Assembly (NCBI GenBank): GCA_017502425.1
Contig: JAFVVB010000181.1
Span: 1 to 22,459, forward strand
DNA: 22,459 bases
Source of the DNA: Ruminococcus sp.
Lineage (GTDB): Bacteria; Bacillota; Clostridia; Oscillospirales; Acutalibacteraceae
Reading direction: 5' to 3'
Positions 1 through 7,487 of the stretch are shown here, piece after piece. Position 1 is the stretch's first letter, and every line of letters begins with the position of its first letter. The translations under genes and the position numbers were made by a program. The notes beneath the pieces are model-generated. The model was given only the letters and a program-made list of their open reading frames with translations. It ran no database searches and was not told where the DNA came from.

Positions 1-675
1 GATGACGAGCATTTTGATAAAATCGCTGATACATTCAGCAACAGCATCGTGGAATTCGTAGATGTTAGAGATAGCTTTAAAAGTGCATACGACGGCGGAA
101 CTCAGGTTTACTATAAAACCGACCACCACTGGACCACTCAGGGTGCATACATCGCTTACACTCACCTTGGTGATGCGTTAGGCTTTAAACCTTATAATAA
201 AAGCAACTACGAAATCACAGAGCACGAAGGATTCTACGGTACTACATATTCTTCAAGTGGCTACTGGTTTACTAAACCTGACACCATTGAATTATGGAAG
301 TGCAACGCACTTAACGATTACACAGTTACTATCAACGATGGCGGTAAAACAACCGAGTCTTCATCACTGTTTTTCACTGACCATTTGAAAGAGGACGATA
401 AGTATCCTGTTTACCTTGATGGTAACCATCCTTACACTTGCATAAAGAATAACACCATCAAAAGCGACGAAAAGCTTTTAGTTATCAAAGACAGCTTTGC
501 TCACTCTTTAGTCCCATTCTTAGCTGACCATTACAGCGAGATAGTAATGATTGACTTGCGTTATTACAAGGAAGATGTCTCAAAACTCATCGAAAGCGAA
601 AAATTCGACCAGATGTTATTTCTTTACAGCATCGATAATTTAGCCACCGACACTAACGTTTCATGGTTAAAATAA
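1..675 (+). CDS. DHHW-family protein, 5'-truncated by window edge
   Basis: The frame is open from base 1, so the true start lies upstream; the GTG at 49 is only an internal valine codon. About 224 residues of the C-terminal part are visible. The diagnostic motif is TDHHWTTQGAY, followed near the C-terminus by KDSFAHSLVPFL and a hydrophobic strand ending in a DLRYY element. These are hallmarks of the DHHW family, which is related to the SGNH/AlgX-like fold often linked to acetylation or modification of surface glycans in clostridia. The exact substrate is unknown. A clear hairpin terminator follows the stop by about 15 bases. A relative with a degenerate motif lies on the opposite strand at 1441-2667, so this is a small DHHW neighbourhood. 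The family call is firm from the motif; the function is inferred. Confidence 0.85.
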   Translation, partial: DDEHFDKIADTFSNSIVEFVDVRDSFKSAYDGGTQVYYKTDHHWTTQGAYIAYTHLGDALGFKPYNKSNYEITEHEGFYGTTYSSSGYWFTKPDTIELWKCNALNDYTVTINDGGKTTESSSLFFTDHLKEDDKYPVYLDGNHPYTCIKNNTIKSDEKLLVIKDSFAHSLVPFLADHYSEIVMIDLRYYKEDVSKLIESEKFDQMLFLYSIDNLATDTNVSWLK

Positions 676-689
676 ATATGACATAGAAC

Positions 690-724
690 AACCCCGCTGA
701 TTTTTCAGCGGGGTTGCTTTTTAT
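690..724 (+). terminator. Rho-independent terminator after the DHHW gene
   Basis: An 11-bp perfect stem (690-700 with 705-715) with a TTTT loop is followed by GCTTTTTAT. The minus-strand side lacks a T-run, so it probably serves mainly the plus-strand DHHW gene. Confidence 0.9.
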
Positions 725-730
725 AATTTA

Positions 731-1423
731 TTATTTAAGTTTTGATATATTAGCTCTTGCCTTTTTGATAACTCTAAGGTCGTTATCATAAGTGCACTTA
801 TTATGAACATCGTTTAAATCAACCCAGATATATGAATCAATTTCTTCTTTCTGCACGGTAACGTCGGTAGAAAATGTCTGAGCCATAAAGAAGACTACTC
901 TCTTTTTAATCTTACCGAACGGACAGTAATCCGAAACTTCTCTGAAGCTGTCAACGATTTCAACGTCAAGTCCGGTTTCCTCTTTGATTTCTCTGATAGC
1001 AGTCTGCTGTTCAGTCTCGTCTTTTTCAACGTGACCTTTCGGGAAACTCCAGTATCTTCCGTTGTGGTTTTTAACGAGCAGGACTTTATGATTATTCTCG
1101 TTAGCTTTATGGATAATAATCGCACCGCATGATTTTTCATACAGGCAGTTGATGGATTTAATCTCTATATTTCTTAAAGATTTCAGTCTTTCTAATATTT
1201 CAGGCTCGTAAAAAATCTCGTTCTCAGGCGCGATGATGCATTTTTTCTCACCATTACCCAAAGCTGCGACGGCAATAACTACGCCGCGCAAAAACTCGTA
1301 CACTTTCTTTCTGCTGATAATGTACGAACTGATATTTTTTTGAGAATCCGAGTCAGCATAACCTGAGTATAATCCGTCTGATATCTCTCCGTAAATATTT
1401 ACTCTTACCTTTTTTGCCAGCAT
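731..1423 (-). CDS. Nudix hydrolase with extra N-terminal domain
   Basis: The 230-residue protein has a complete Nudix box at residues 130-152: G, five residues, E, seven residues, REIKEETGL. It therefore probably hydrolyses a nucleoside diphosphate-linked substrate with a divalent metal. The Nudix domain starts near residue 95 with YEKSCGAIII, typical of bis(5'-nucleosyl)-tetraphosphatase-like members. Residues 1-92 are an additional domain. Its pattern (VRVNIYGEI..., GVVIAV..., CIIAPE) resembles a degenerate small inorganic-pyrophosphatase-like domain of clostridia, without evident catalytic acidic residues; this assignment is tentative. The start is fixed by AAAGGAGGTG seven bases upstream. 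That site sits immediately behind the stop of the 1441-2667 gene, so the two are probably one transcription unit. The substrate cannot be read from sequence. Confidence 0.88.
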   Translation of the reverse strand: MLAKKVRVNIYGEISDGLYSGYADSDSQKNISSYIISRKKVYEFLRGVVIAVAALGNGEKKCIIAPENEIFYEPEILERLKSLRNIEIKSINCLYEKSCGAIIIHKANENNHKVLLVKNHNGRYWSFPKGHVEKDETEQQTAIREIKEETGLDVEIVDSFREVSDYCPFGKIKKRVVFFMAQTFSTDVTVQKEEIDSYIWVDLNDVHNKCTYDNDLRVIKKARANISKLK

Positions 1424-1440
1424 ACCGTCACACCTCCTTT

Positions 1441-2667
1441 TTAGTATAGTGAATATAAGTTCTCAATCTGAGTCTGAGAATTAGCTGTCAGAGTGCTGTT
1501 AACAAAAAGCACTTCAGTAATTCCATTATCCTGACAGTATGTCTTTAAATTATCTTCGTAATAGCTGTAATCGATAACGTGAACTTCCTCGTAATTAGCA
1601 GTGAGGTACGGAACCATAGCGTTACCGAAGGAGTCTTTAACAACCGCTATTTTCTTGCCGTTAGTAAGGTCTTTATTGTACTCAACAAATGTAGGACAAT
1701 CGCCCCAGATAAACACACCGTATGCATACGGACCTGAAGACTCGCCCTCGAAATAAACCGATGTTTCATACGGCGAAGAACCCATACTGTCGGTTCTCAT
1801 AGCGTATGTGCTATATGGAAAAGTCCAGAAATACACAGTGTCTAAATTTTCGTAAAGTCCGCTATCACAGTAAGCAAGCTCGCCCTCAAAACCTTCGATG
1901 GTGTTTTCTTTACACACCGAAAGGTCAAGTACTCGCTGGTCGGTCTGCTCACAAAAAGCCTTATATCCGTAGTAAGCACCTAAACCTGTCCAGTAGTTGT
2001 CCGTATTGAAGTACAGATATTCTTTGCTGTGCTCGCTAAGCTCATTATAGCAGTTAATAGGAATTACGTCATCTATATAGTTTGTGTAAACTGACTTGAT
2101 AAAATCAGCCTGAGAGTTGGTATTAACACTATTTTCCTTTTTCACACGTTCAGGAAGTGCAAATTCGATGTGCGAAGGCACAACCATATTGTACACGGTG
2201 ATTTCATCTTTCACGCTGGTTTTAAAATCCGAGATGCACTCAGCATATTCAATAGCTGACTCATCAGTGCCCGAGAACAGCTCAAGTGCAGATTTATTAT
2301 AAATAAACACACCGCTGTTTAGAGTAGAGAAATAACCTTTACTCTTTTTATCATCCTCAATTTCAGGAGCTTTAAAAGTTATCTCCTCTTTGCTCTCAGT
2401 AGCCGCCACAGTAGGTGTGGTGTTCTCCTTCGACTTCTTATCACCCGATGAAATGAGTGCTCTGACACCAGCCACAACGGCGGTGACAATAAGGATTAAA
2501 ATGAGGATCATAATAGTAACGATAGTAACTCTTTTAGCCATGAGTTTTTTCTTTCTCTCACGCTGACGCTCAAGCTCGCGTCTTGATCTGCGTCGCGGAT
2601 GTTCACTACCGAGTTCTCTACTACGGGTTGTACGTCTGTCATAGCCAGAGTTTCTTCGATCCATCAT
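1441..2667 (-). CDS. Membrane-anchored DHHW-like protein
   Basis: The 408-residue protein begins with a strongly basic, Arg-rich cytoplasmic segment (1-46). One transmembrane helix follows at about 47-69 (VTIVTIMILILILIVTAVV), then a low-complexity linker (75-108) and an extracytoplasmic domain. It shares with the plus-strand protein at 1-675 the C-terminal KDSFGNAMVPYL signature (344-355) and the following VIDYSYY strand, so it is a DHHW-family relative. The signature tetrad is degenerate: TDNYW at 222-226 in place of TDHHW. Two tandem ATGs (2667 and 2664) both sit behind GAAGGAGGG; the inner one has better spacing, so the start is ambiguous by one codon. A good promoter lies at 2702-2730. 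It is likely cotranscribed with the downstream Nudix gene. A role in surface-glycan modification is inference from the family. Confidence 0.8.
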   Translation of the reverse strand: MMDRRNSGYDRRTTRSRELGSEHPRRRSRRELERQRERKKKLMAKRVTIVTIMILILILIVTAVVAGVRALISSGDKKSKENTTPTVAATESKEEITFKAPEIEDDKKSKGYFSTLNSGVFIYNKSALELFSGTDESAIEYAECISDFKTSVKDEITVYNMVVPSHIEFALPERVKKENSVNTNSQADFIKSVYTNYIDDVIPINCYNELSEHSKEYLYFNTDNYWTGLGAYYGYKAFCEQTDQRVLDLSVCKENTIEGFEGELAYCDSGLYENLDTVYFWTFPYSTYAMRTDSMGSSPYETSVYFEGESSGPYAYGVFIWGDCPTFVEYNKDLTNGKKIAVVKDSFGNAMVPYLTANYEEVHVIDYSYYEDNLKTYCQDNGITEVLFVNSTLTANSQTQIENLYSLY

Positions 2668-2701
2668 CTTCCCTCCTTCAAGTCCCAGTTAGACATGTAC
2701 T

Positions 2702-2730
2702 ATTATAATACAAAAACCGCATGTATACAA
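2702..2730 (-). promoter_or_regulatory. Sigma-A-type promoter for the DHHW-like/Nudix unit
   Basis: On the minus strand TTGTAT (2725-2730) is separated by exactly 17 bases from a perfect TATAAT (2702-2707). This puts the transcript start roughly 30 bases before the ATG. Confidence 0.6.
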
Positions 2731-2811
2731 CAAATTTTTATCTTTTTGTGTTATTATGCTGAAAATATACGCGAAATTTTAGTTTATTACTGTAATGTGT
2801 GTGCAAATTTG

Positions 2812-2840
2812 TTGCATAAAAACCCAAAGTATGTTATTAT
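2812..2840 (+). promoter_or_regulatory. Candidate promoter for the aminotransferase/trpS unit
   Basis: TTGCAT (2812-2817), a 17-base spacer and TATTAT (2835-2840) precede the TTG start by about 30 bases. The -10 is good but the -35 is weak; the call rests on spacing and position. Confidence 0.45.
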
Positions 2841-2871
2841 TAAGTGATTATTTTTTTAGAAGGTGACCACT

Positions 2872-4065
2872 TTGACATACGATTTTTCTCAGAAAGTTCT
2901 GGCTTTAAAGCCTAACGCTATACGTGAGATTTTAAAAAGTGCGTCTGACCCGGGCGTTATTTCTCTTTCTGCAGGCAACCCTGCTCCTGACGCTTTTCCG
3001 GTAGACGCTATCAAAGAAATATCTGAAAGATTACTCAGAGAAAACCCTATCGGTGTTTTACAGTACGGTATCAGCGACGGCTACACAGAGCTTCGAAATA
3101 CTCTGAAATCCTACTTAAAAGAAGAGCTTGATATCATTAAAGAAGACGATGAACTCATTATCGTTTCAGGTGCTCAGCAGGTAATGGACCTTACCGCTAA
3201 AACTTTCTTAAACGAAGGCGACGTGCTTTTATGCGAAGCTCCGTCTTTCGTCGGTGCACTCAATACTTTCAGAAGCTATAACGTCGAACTCGTTGGTGTT
3301 ACTGTTGAAAAAGACGGTATGGATATGAGTGAACTTGAAGAAAAGCTCATTAAATATCCTAACACCAAGCTCATCTACACTATCCCTAACTTCCAGAATC
3401 CGTCAGGCGTTACCATGAGCCTTGAAAAACGTAAAAAGCTCTGTGAACTCGCTAAAAAATACGGTGTATTAATCATAGAAGATAACCCATACGGGGATTT
3501 AAGATACTCAGGCGAAGATGTCCCATGTATCAAGAGCTTTGATGAAGACGGCATAGTTATTTACTCGGGCTCATTCTCTAAAGTAGTTTCCCCTGGTATC
3601 AGAGTCGGATTCATGGTAGCTAATAAAGCTGCTATGGCTAAACTTATCGTCTGCAAACAGGGTCAGGACGTCCACACCACTATGTGGTCACAGATGATAT
3701 GCAACGAGTTTATGACTAAATATGACTATAAAGCTCACCTTGACTACTTAAGAGCTTTATATACTAAAAAAGCACAGCTGTGTATGGACTTACTCGATGA
3801 ACACGTTATCGATAAAGGCATCACATACAACAAAATCGAGGGCGGTCTTTTCATCTGGTGTACTTTACCAAAGCATATCGATATGCTCACTTTCTGCAAG
3901 GCGTTGACCGAAAAGAAAGTGTGCGTAGTTCCTGGCAACGCTTTCTTAACTGACAGCGCACTTTACTGCGATTCGTTCAGAATCAACTTCTCTACTCCGA
4001 CCGACGAAGAACTTAAAAAGGGCATCGAAATTATCGGTCAGACACTCGACGAGTTTAATAATTAA
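2872..4065 (+). CDS. PLP-dependent aminotransferase, class I/II (LysN/MocR-like branch)
   Basis: A fold-type-I aminotransferase of 397 residues. Visible signatures are PNFQNPSG (172-179), EDNPYGDL (203-210) and the PLP-lysine segment SGSFSKVVSPGIR with Schiff-base Lys237. The PNFQNPSG and SFSKVVSPGIRVG patterns place it near 2-aminoadipate/aromatic/branched-chain aminotransferases of the LysN group and MocR C-terminal domains. There is no N-terminal DNA-binding domain. The start is TTG at 2872, because AGAAGGTG (2858-2865) is ideally spaced for it; a GTG at 2863 overlaps that ribosome site and would be a poor start. It is followed 33 bases later by trpS and is probably cotranscribed with it. 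That hints at an aromatic amino acid role, but the substrate cannot be decided from sequence. Confidence 0.88.
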   Translation: MTYDFSQKVLALKPNAIREILKSASDPGVISLSAGNPAPDAFPVDAIKEISERLLRENPIGVLQYGISDGYTELRNTLKSYLKEELDIIKEDDELIIVSGAQQVMDLTAKTFLNEGDVLLCEAPSFVGALNTFRSYNVELVGVTVEKDGMDMSELEEKLIKYPNTKLIYTIPNFQNPSGVTMSLEKRKKLCELAKKYGVLIIEDNPYGDLRYSGEDVPCIKSFDEDGIVIYSGSFSKVVSPGIRVGFMVANKAAMAKLIVCKQGQDVHTTMWSQMICNEFMTKYDYKAHLDYLRALYTKKAQLCMDLLDEHVIDKGITYNKIEGGLFIWCTLPKHIDMLTFCKALTEKKVCVVPGNAFLTDSALYCDSFRINFSTPTDEELKKGIEIIGQTLDEFNN

Positions 4066-4098
4066 CTAATATTATAGATTTATCAAAAGGTGATTTTT

Positions 4099-5118
4099 AT
4101 GCAAGAAACTACACAGACTACGGCAAAAAAGAAGGTTGTACTTTCTGCCATACAGCCTAGCGGCACCATTACTCTGGGCAACTACTTAGGAGCTGTCAGA
4201 AACTGGGTTAAGATGCAGGAAAACGACGAGTACAACTGTCTTTATGCACTCGCTGATTTACACACTATCACAGTAAGACAGGAAACCGCTGCTTTCAGAA
4301 AAAATCTTTACGATGCATACGCGTCTATTTTAGCATGTGGCATCGATACTGAGAAATCTCCGTTTTTTATTCAGAGCCACGTTCCTGCTCACTCACAGCT
4401 TGCGTGGATTTTAAACTGCTACACACAGTTCGGTGAGCTTTCACGTATGACTCAGTTTAAAGATAAGAGCGTAAAACACGCTGATAATATCAACGCAGGT
4501 TTATTTACTTACCCTGTACTGATGGCAGGCGATATTCTGCTTTATCAGGCTGATTTAGTTCCTATCGGTGCTGACCAGAAACAGCATCTCGAGCTTGCTC
4601 GTGATATCGCTAACCGTTTCAACGGAATTTACGGCAATACTTTCAAAATCCCTGACGGATTTATCCCTAAAAACGGCGCAAGAGTTATGAGCCTTCAGAA
4701 TCCTACATCAAAGATGAGTAAATCTGACACTAATGTTAACGGATGTGTGCTTCTGACTGACTCCGATGATGTAATTATGAAGAAGTTCAAACGTGCCGTT
4801 ACTGATAACGACGCTAAAGTATTCTACGGAGAAGGCAAACACGGTATCAACAATCTTATGTCCATCTACTCAGCAGTCACAGGCCTTACATATGAGCAGA
4901 TTGAACACGATTTTGACTCTAAAGGCTACGGCGACTTTAAAGTAGCTGTCGGCGAAGCTGTTATAGCCGAGCTTTCACCTATCCGTAAACGCTACGAAGA
5001 ATTCGTTAAAGATAAAGCGTACTTACAGCAGTGTTACGCTAAATCCGACGAATTTGCTAACCGTCTTGCACAGCGTACTATCGATAAATGTATGAAGAAA
5101 ATCGGATTCATTAAATAA
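4099..5118 (+). CDS. trpS: Tryptophanyl-tRNA synthetase
   Basis: A cytoplasmic class I aminoacyl-tRNA synthetase that charges tRNA-Trp with tryptophan using ATP. The 339 residues match the usual bacterial TrpS size. The HIGH equivalent is TLGN at residues 25-28 within PSGTITLGNY. The tryptophan/adenylate region shows AGDILLYQAD and GADQKQHLELARD, and the KMSKS loop is intact (205-209). The ATG at 4099 is chosen over the in-frame GTG at 4090, because the AAAAGGTGA ribosome site (4085-4093) overlaps the GTG and is well spaced for the ATG. No T-box or other tryptophan-responsive leader is visible in the 33 bases before it, so expression probably comes from the upstream aminotransferase promoter. 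A bidirectional terminator follows. Confidence 0.96.
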   Translation: MQETTQTTAKKKVVLSAIQPSGTITLGNYLGAVRNWVKMQENDEYNCLYALADLHTITVRQETAAFRKNLYDAYASILACGIDTEKSPFFIQSHVPAHSQLAWILNCYTQFGELSRMTQFKDKSVKHADNINAGLFTYPVLMAGDILLYQADLVPIGADQKQHLELARDIANRFNGIYGNTFKIPDGFIPKNGARVMSLQNPTSKMSKSDTNVNGCVLLTDSDDVIMKKFKRAVTDNDAKVFYGEGKHGINNLMSIYSAVTGLTYEQIEHDFDSKGYGDFKVAVGEAVIAELSPIRKRYEEFVKDKAYLQQCYAKSDEFANRLAQRTIDKCMKKIGFIK

Positions 5119-5125
5119 TCAAACA

Positions 5126-5160
5126 TAAAAAACCGCAGGGAAAACCCTGCGGTTATTTTT
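5126..5160. terminator. Bidirectional terminator between trpS and the GH13 gene
   Basis: A 10-bp perfect stem (5131-5140 with 5145-5154), an AAAA loop, a T-run on the plus side and an A-run on the left side that serves as the T-run for minus-strand transcripts. It lies between convergent genes. Confidence 0.9.
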
Positions 5161-5167
5161 ATATCTA

Positions 5168-6709
5168 TCAGTCTTTGATAATAACTGCGTTTCTACCTTT
5201 TAAAATAAGCTTTTCGCCGTCGATATCGTAGTCGCCAAGTATAAATACTATTTCGCCTACGTTTTCAAGCGTAACCACTCGTTTTTCTTCAGATACGTTG
5301 AAGTATACTGTAAAGCTACCACGTTTATAAATAAAGAGATTATCGCCTTTTTCTGCACGCAACACCTCAAAGTCGGAGCCGTTCGAAAGCTCAGGATACT
5401 CGTGGCGAAGTGCGATAAGTGTCTTTAAATTCTCGTATATACTACCCTTTCTACCCATGTTATTCTGGACAGTAGGAGCATCTTCACTTTTATCAACAGG
5501 AAGGTAGAGCATATTCTCATAAGCTTTAGAAAAGCCTAGGTTTTCAGTATCATCCCACTGCATCGGTGTACGTGAGCCTGTACGTGAGAATCCGCCTTCT
5601 TTAGACACTAAATCAGTCTGATAACGCATACCGATTTCGTCGCCATAGTATACAAATGGCACACCCGGCATAGTCATCATAAATGTATGAGAAAGCTTTA
5701 TCATTTCCTCGCTCATATAGAAAGTAGCTCTAGGCATATCGTGGTTGTTGGTCATAAAGCAAATGTAGCCGTTATCCTTGGTAGCAGGATAGTTAACCAT
5801 GTACTCACTGAGGAAAGTAGTAAGATCACCCTGTGCACTATCGGAGAAAAAGCTCTTATTCTCACCATCTACCAGATAACGGAAAAGAGTAGAGTATCCG
5901 TTGCCGTAGTGGTCAAGATAGAAGTCCATATGGAAACCGCCGTCGTTGATAGAACGCTGAGGATTACACCACTCTGACACGAGTGCACACTCAGGGTATT
6001 CCTCATCCATCATCTCTCTGATTCCTGCCCAGATTTTAGAAGTAGCGATTTTTTCATCGTCATTCTTAACCAGAGAATCAGCCATATCAACTCTGAATCC
6101 ATCAACGCCTAAATCCATCCAGTAACGCATAATATCTTTGATAAGTTCTACCGTGTTTTTAGCTGCGTCACAATCGTGTGGCATCTGCCACTGAGGATGA
6201 GTAATATCGTAAAAACCGTAGTTTAAAGCAGGCTGAGATGAGAAGTAGTTAACAAGATAGTTTCCGTCACGCTCACATATACCACACATAAGTCGATACT
6301 GAGGTGGCGCATCCCACACCGATTTAGTGAAAATATATGTGTCAGTATATTCATTACGGCACGCTTTTTTAGACTGTAAAAACCACTCGTTTTGGTCACT
6401 GGTGTGGCCTGGTACTAAGTCGAAAAGAACTTTTATACCCATATCGTGAGCAGTACTCAAGAGTTCTTTCACATCATCGAGTGTTCCGTATCTCTGGGCT
6501 ACTTTTTTATGATCTCTGACGTCGTATCCTGCGTCCATAAACGGAGAATCGTAAATCGGATTTATCCATAATGCATTACATCCAAGCTCTTTAATATAAG
6601 AAAGCTTTTTGATAATACCCTGAATATCACCGATACCGTCGCCGTTAGAGTCGTAGTAGCTCTGGGGATATATCTCATAAAATACAGCGTTTTCTAACCA
6701 TTTTGGCAT
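5168..6709 (-). CDS. Glycoside hydrolase family 13 (alpha-amylase superfamily), cytoplasmic
   Basis: The 513-residue protein opens directly with the (beta/alpha)8 barrel (WLENAVFYEIYPQSYYD). It has no signal peptide, so it probably acts on imported oligosaccharides. The GH13 catalytic triad is intact: nucleophile Asp208 in GFRVDMAD, acid/base Glu246 in VSEW, and Asp324 in TNNHD. TPMQWDDT near residue 381 is typical of the alpha-glucosidase/oligo-1,6-glucosidase/trehalose-hydrolase-like branch. Region I is DLVPGH (97-102), with Gly where most members have Asn. A small C-terminal beta domain follows. The start is supported by AAGGAG about ten bases upstream. It has its own strong promoter and a shared terminator, so it is monocistronic. 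Exact linkage specificity cannot be read; alpha-glucosidase on maltodextrins is the best guess. Confidence 0.92.
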   Translation of the reverse strand: MPKWLENAVFYEIYPQSYYDSNGDGIGDIQGIIKKLSYIKELGCNALWINPIYDSPFMDAGYDVRDHKKVAQRYGTLDDVKELLSTAHDMGIKVLFDLVPGHTSDQNEWFLQSKKACRNEYTDTYIFTKSVWDAPPQYRLMCGICERDGNYLVNYFSSQPALNYGFYDITHPQWQMPHDCDAAKNTVELIKDIMRYWMDLGVDGFRVDMADSLVKNDDEKIATSKIWAGIREMMDEEYPECALVSEWCNPQRSINDGGFHMDFYLDHYGNGYSTLFRYLVDGENKSFFSDSAQGDLTTFLSEYMVNYPATKDNGYICFMTNNHDMPRATFYMSEEMIKLSHTFMMTMPGVPFVYYGDEIGMRYQTDLVSKEGGFSRTGSRTPMQWDDTENLGFSKAYENMLYLPVDKSEDAPTVQNNMGRKGSIYENLKTLIALRHEYPELSNGSDFEVLRAEKGDNLFIYKRGSFTVYFNVSEEKRVVTLENVGEIVFILGDYDIDGEKLILKGRNAVIIKD

Positions 6710-6749
6710 AATAACTTTCTCCTTGATATTAAAAGATTTCTATATTTTA

Positions 6750-6778
6750 ATTCTAACACCCGTGTCAACAAGTGTCAA
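6750..6778 (-). promoter_or_regulatory. Strong promoter for the GH13 gene, with duplicated -35-like TTGACAC
   Basis: On the minus strand a perfect TTGACA (6773-6778), a 17-base spacer and TAGAAT (6750-6755). A second TTGACAC copy lies within the spacer (its TTGACA at 6763-6768), giving a 10-base-pitch direct repeat. Confidence 0.7.
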
Positions 6779-6818
6779 CAAAGCAAGCTCTCATTTTTTG
6801 GATTCCAAAAACTCACCA

Positions 6819-6847
6819 TTGCACCAGCGAATAATATCGCATAGTAT
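6819..6847 (+). promoter_or_regulatory. Candidate promoter for the MecA-like gene
   Basis: TTGCAC (6819-6824), a 17-base spacer and TAGTAT (6842-6847), about 28 bases before the TTG start. Each hexamer has mismatches, so it is moderate evidence only. Confidence 0.4.
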
Positions 6848-6874
6848 GTAATGTACAGATAGGAGGGCATACAC

Positions 6875-7438
6875 TTGAAAATTTCACAACTAACAAACGA
6901 TAAAGTTATGATATCGTTGTGCTCAGATGATATGAAAAATTTTGAGCTGGAATTCAATGAGCTTGGTTTATCAAATCCTCATTCCAAAAGAATCATCACA
7001 AGACTTCTGACTCTCGCATGCACCAGTTCAGGGCTAGCTACTCATAACAAACAGATTCTGTGTGAAGCCCTGCCAAATTGCGACGGATGTGTACTTCTCA
7101 TTTCCCTCAGCGATAAAAAGCAGAAAAGAAAAACCTACCGCATAAAGCGAATAAAAGAATACCCGTGTTTTAAATTCAGCAGTGCAGAACACTTTATGAG
7201 CGCAGTAGAAAAACTATACTGTGCCGACTGTTTATTCTACAACAACTCAGCATTTTTATATAAAGAAAACTACTACCTTGTGTTTGATTATCCGCTTGTT
7301 CCAAAATGTGCCGAACACATACTGCTCGAATTCTCAAAAAGAGTTAAAGGCTCAAAGACATTCATATCAAGACTATGCGAAAACGCTAAAGCTTTATCCC
7401 GCGGAAACGCTATTATTCACATAGGAAGTTTTATGTAA
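6875..7438 (+). CDS. mecA: MecA-like adaptor protein
   Basis: The 187-residue protein has the two-part layout of MecA/NegA adaptors, which recruit substrates to ClpC-ClpP for degradation. Residues 1-80 follow the N-terminal substrate-binding pattern: MKISQLTNDKVMISLCSDDM, later LPNCDGCVLLISL. Residues 98-187 follow the C-terminal ClpC-binding domain: FSSAEHFMSAVEKL, SAFLYKENYYLVFD and a final AIIHIGSF strand. It is a little shorter than Bacillus MecA, with a short basic linker (81-92). The start is TTG at 6875, set by AGGAGGG seven bases upstream; no better ATG exists. No clpC is in view. The family assignment rests on pattern recognition and is fairly confident. The regulated substrate is unknown. 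Confidence 0.75.
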   Translation: MKISQLTNDKVMISLCSDDMKNFELEFNELGLSNPHSKRIITRLLTLACTSSGLATHNKQILCEALPNCDGCVLLISLSDKKQKRKTYRIKRIKEYPCFKFSSAEHFMSAVEKLYCADCLFYNNSAFLYKENYYLVFDYPLVPKCAEHILLEFSKRVKGSKTFISRLCENAKALSRGNAIIHIGSFM

Positions 7439-7441
7439 TCA

Positions 7442-7470
7442 TTGATTATTCTCCTTTTCAGGCGTATAAT
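7442..7470 (+). promoter_or_regulatory. Candidate promoter for the MBL-fold hydrolase, very close to its start
   Basis: TTGATT (7442-7447), 17 bases, then a perfect TATAAT (7465-7470). The expected start point would be only about 11 bases before the ATG at 7488, leaving a leader just long enough for a GGTGAT ribosome site. Confidence 0.5.
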
Positions 7471-7487
7471 AATCATGGTGATTATGT

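Noticed and set aside
690..724. Possibility that this hairpin also terminates the Nudix gene
   Set aside because: The minus-strand flank lacks a T-run, so evidence supports only plus-strand termination; no other clear Nudix terminator was found.
2863..2871. GTG start for the aminotransferase (and likewise GTG at 4090 for trpS)
   Set aside because: In both cases the GTG overlaps the AAGGTG ribosome site that is well spaced for the next start (TTG 2872, ATG 4099).
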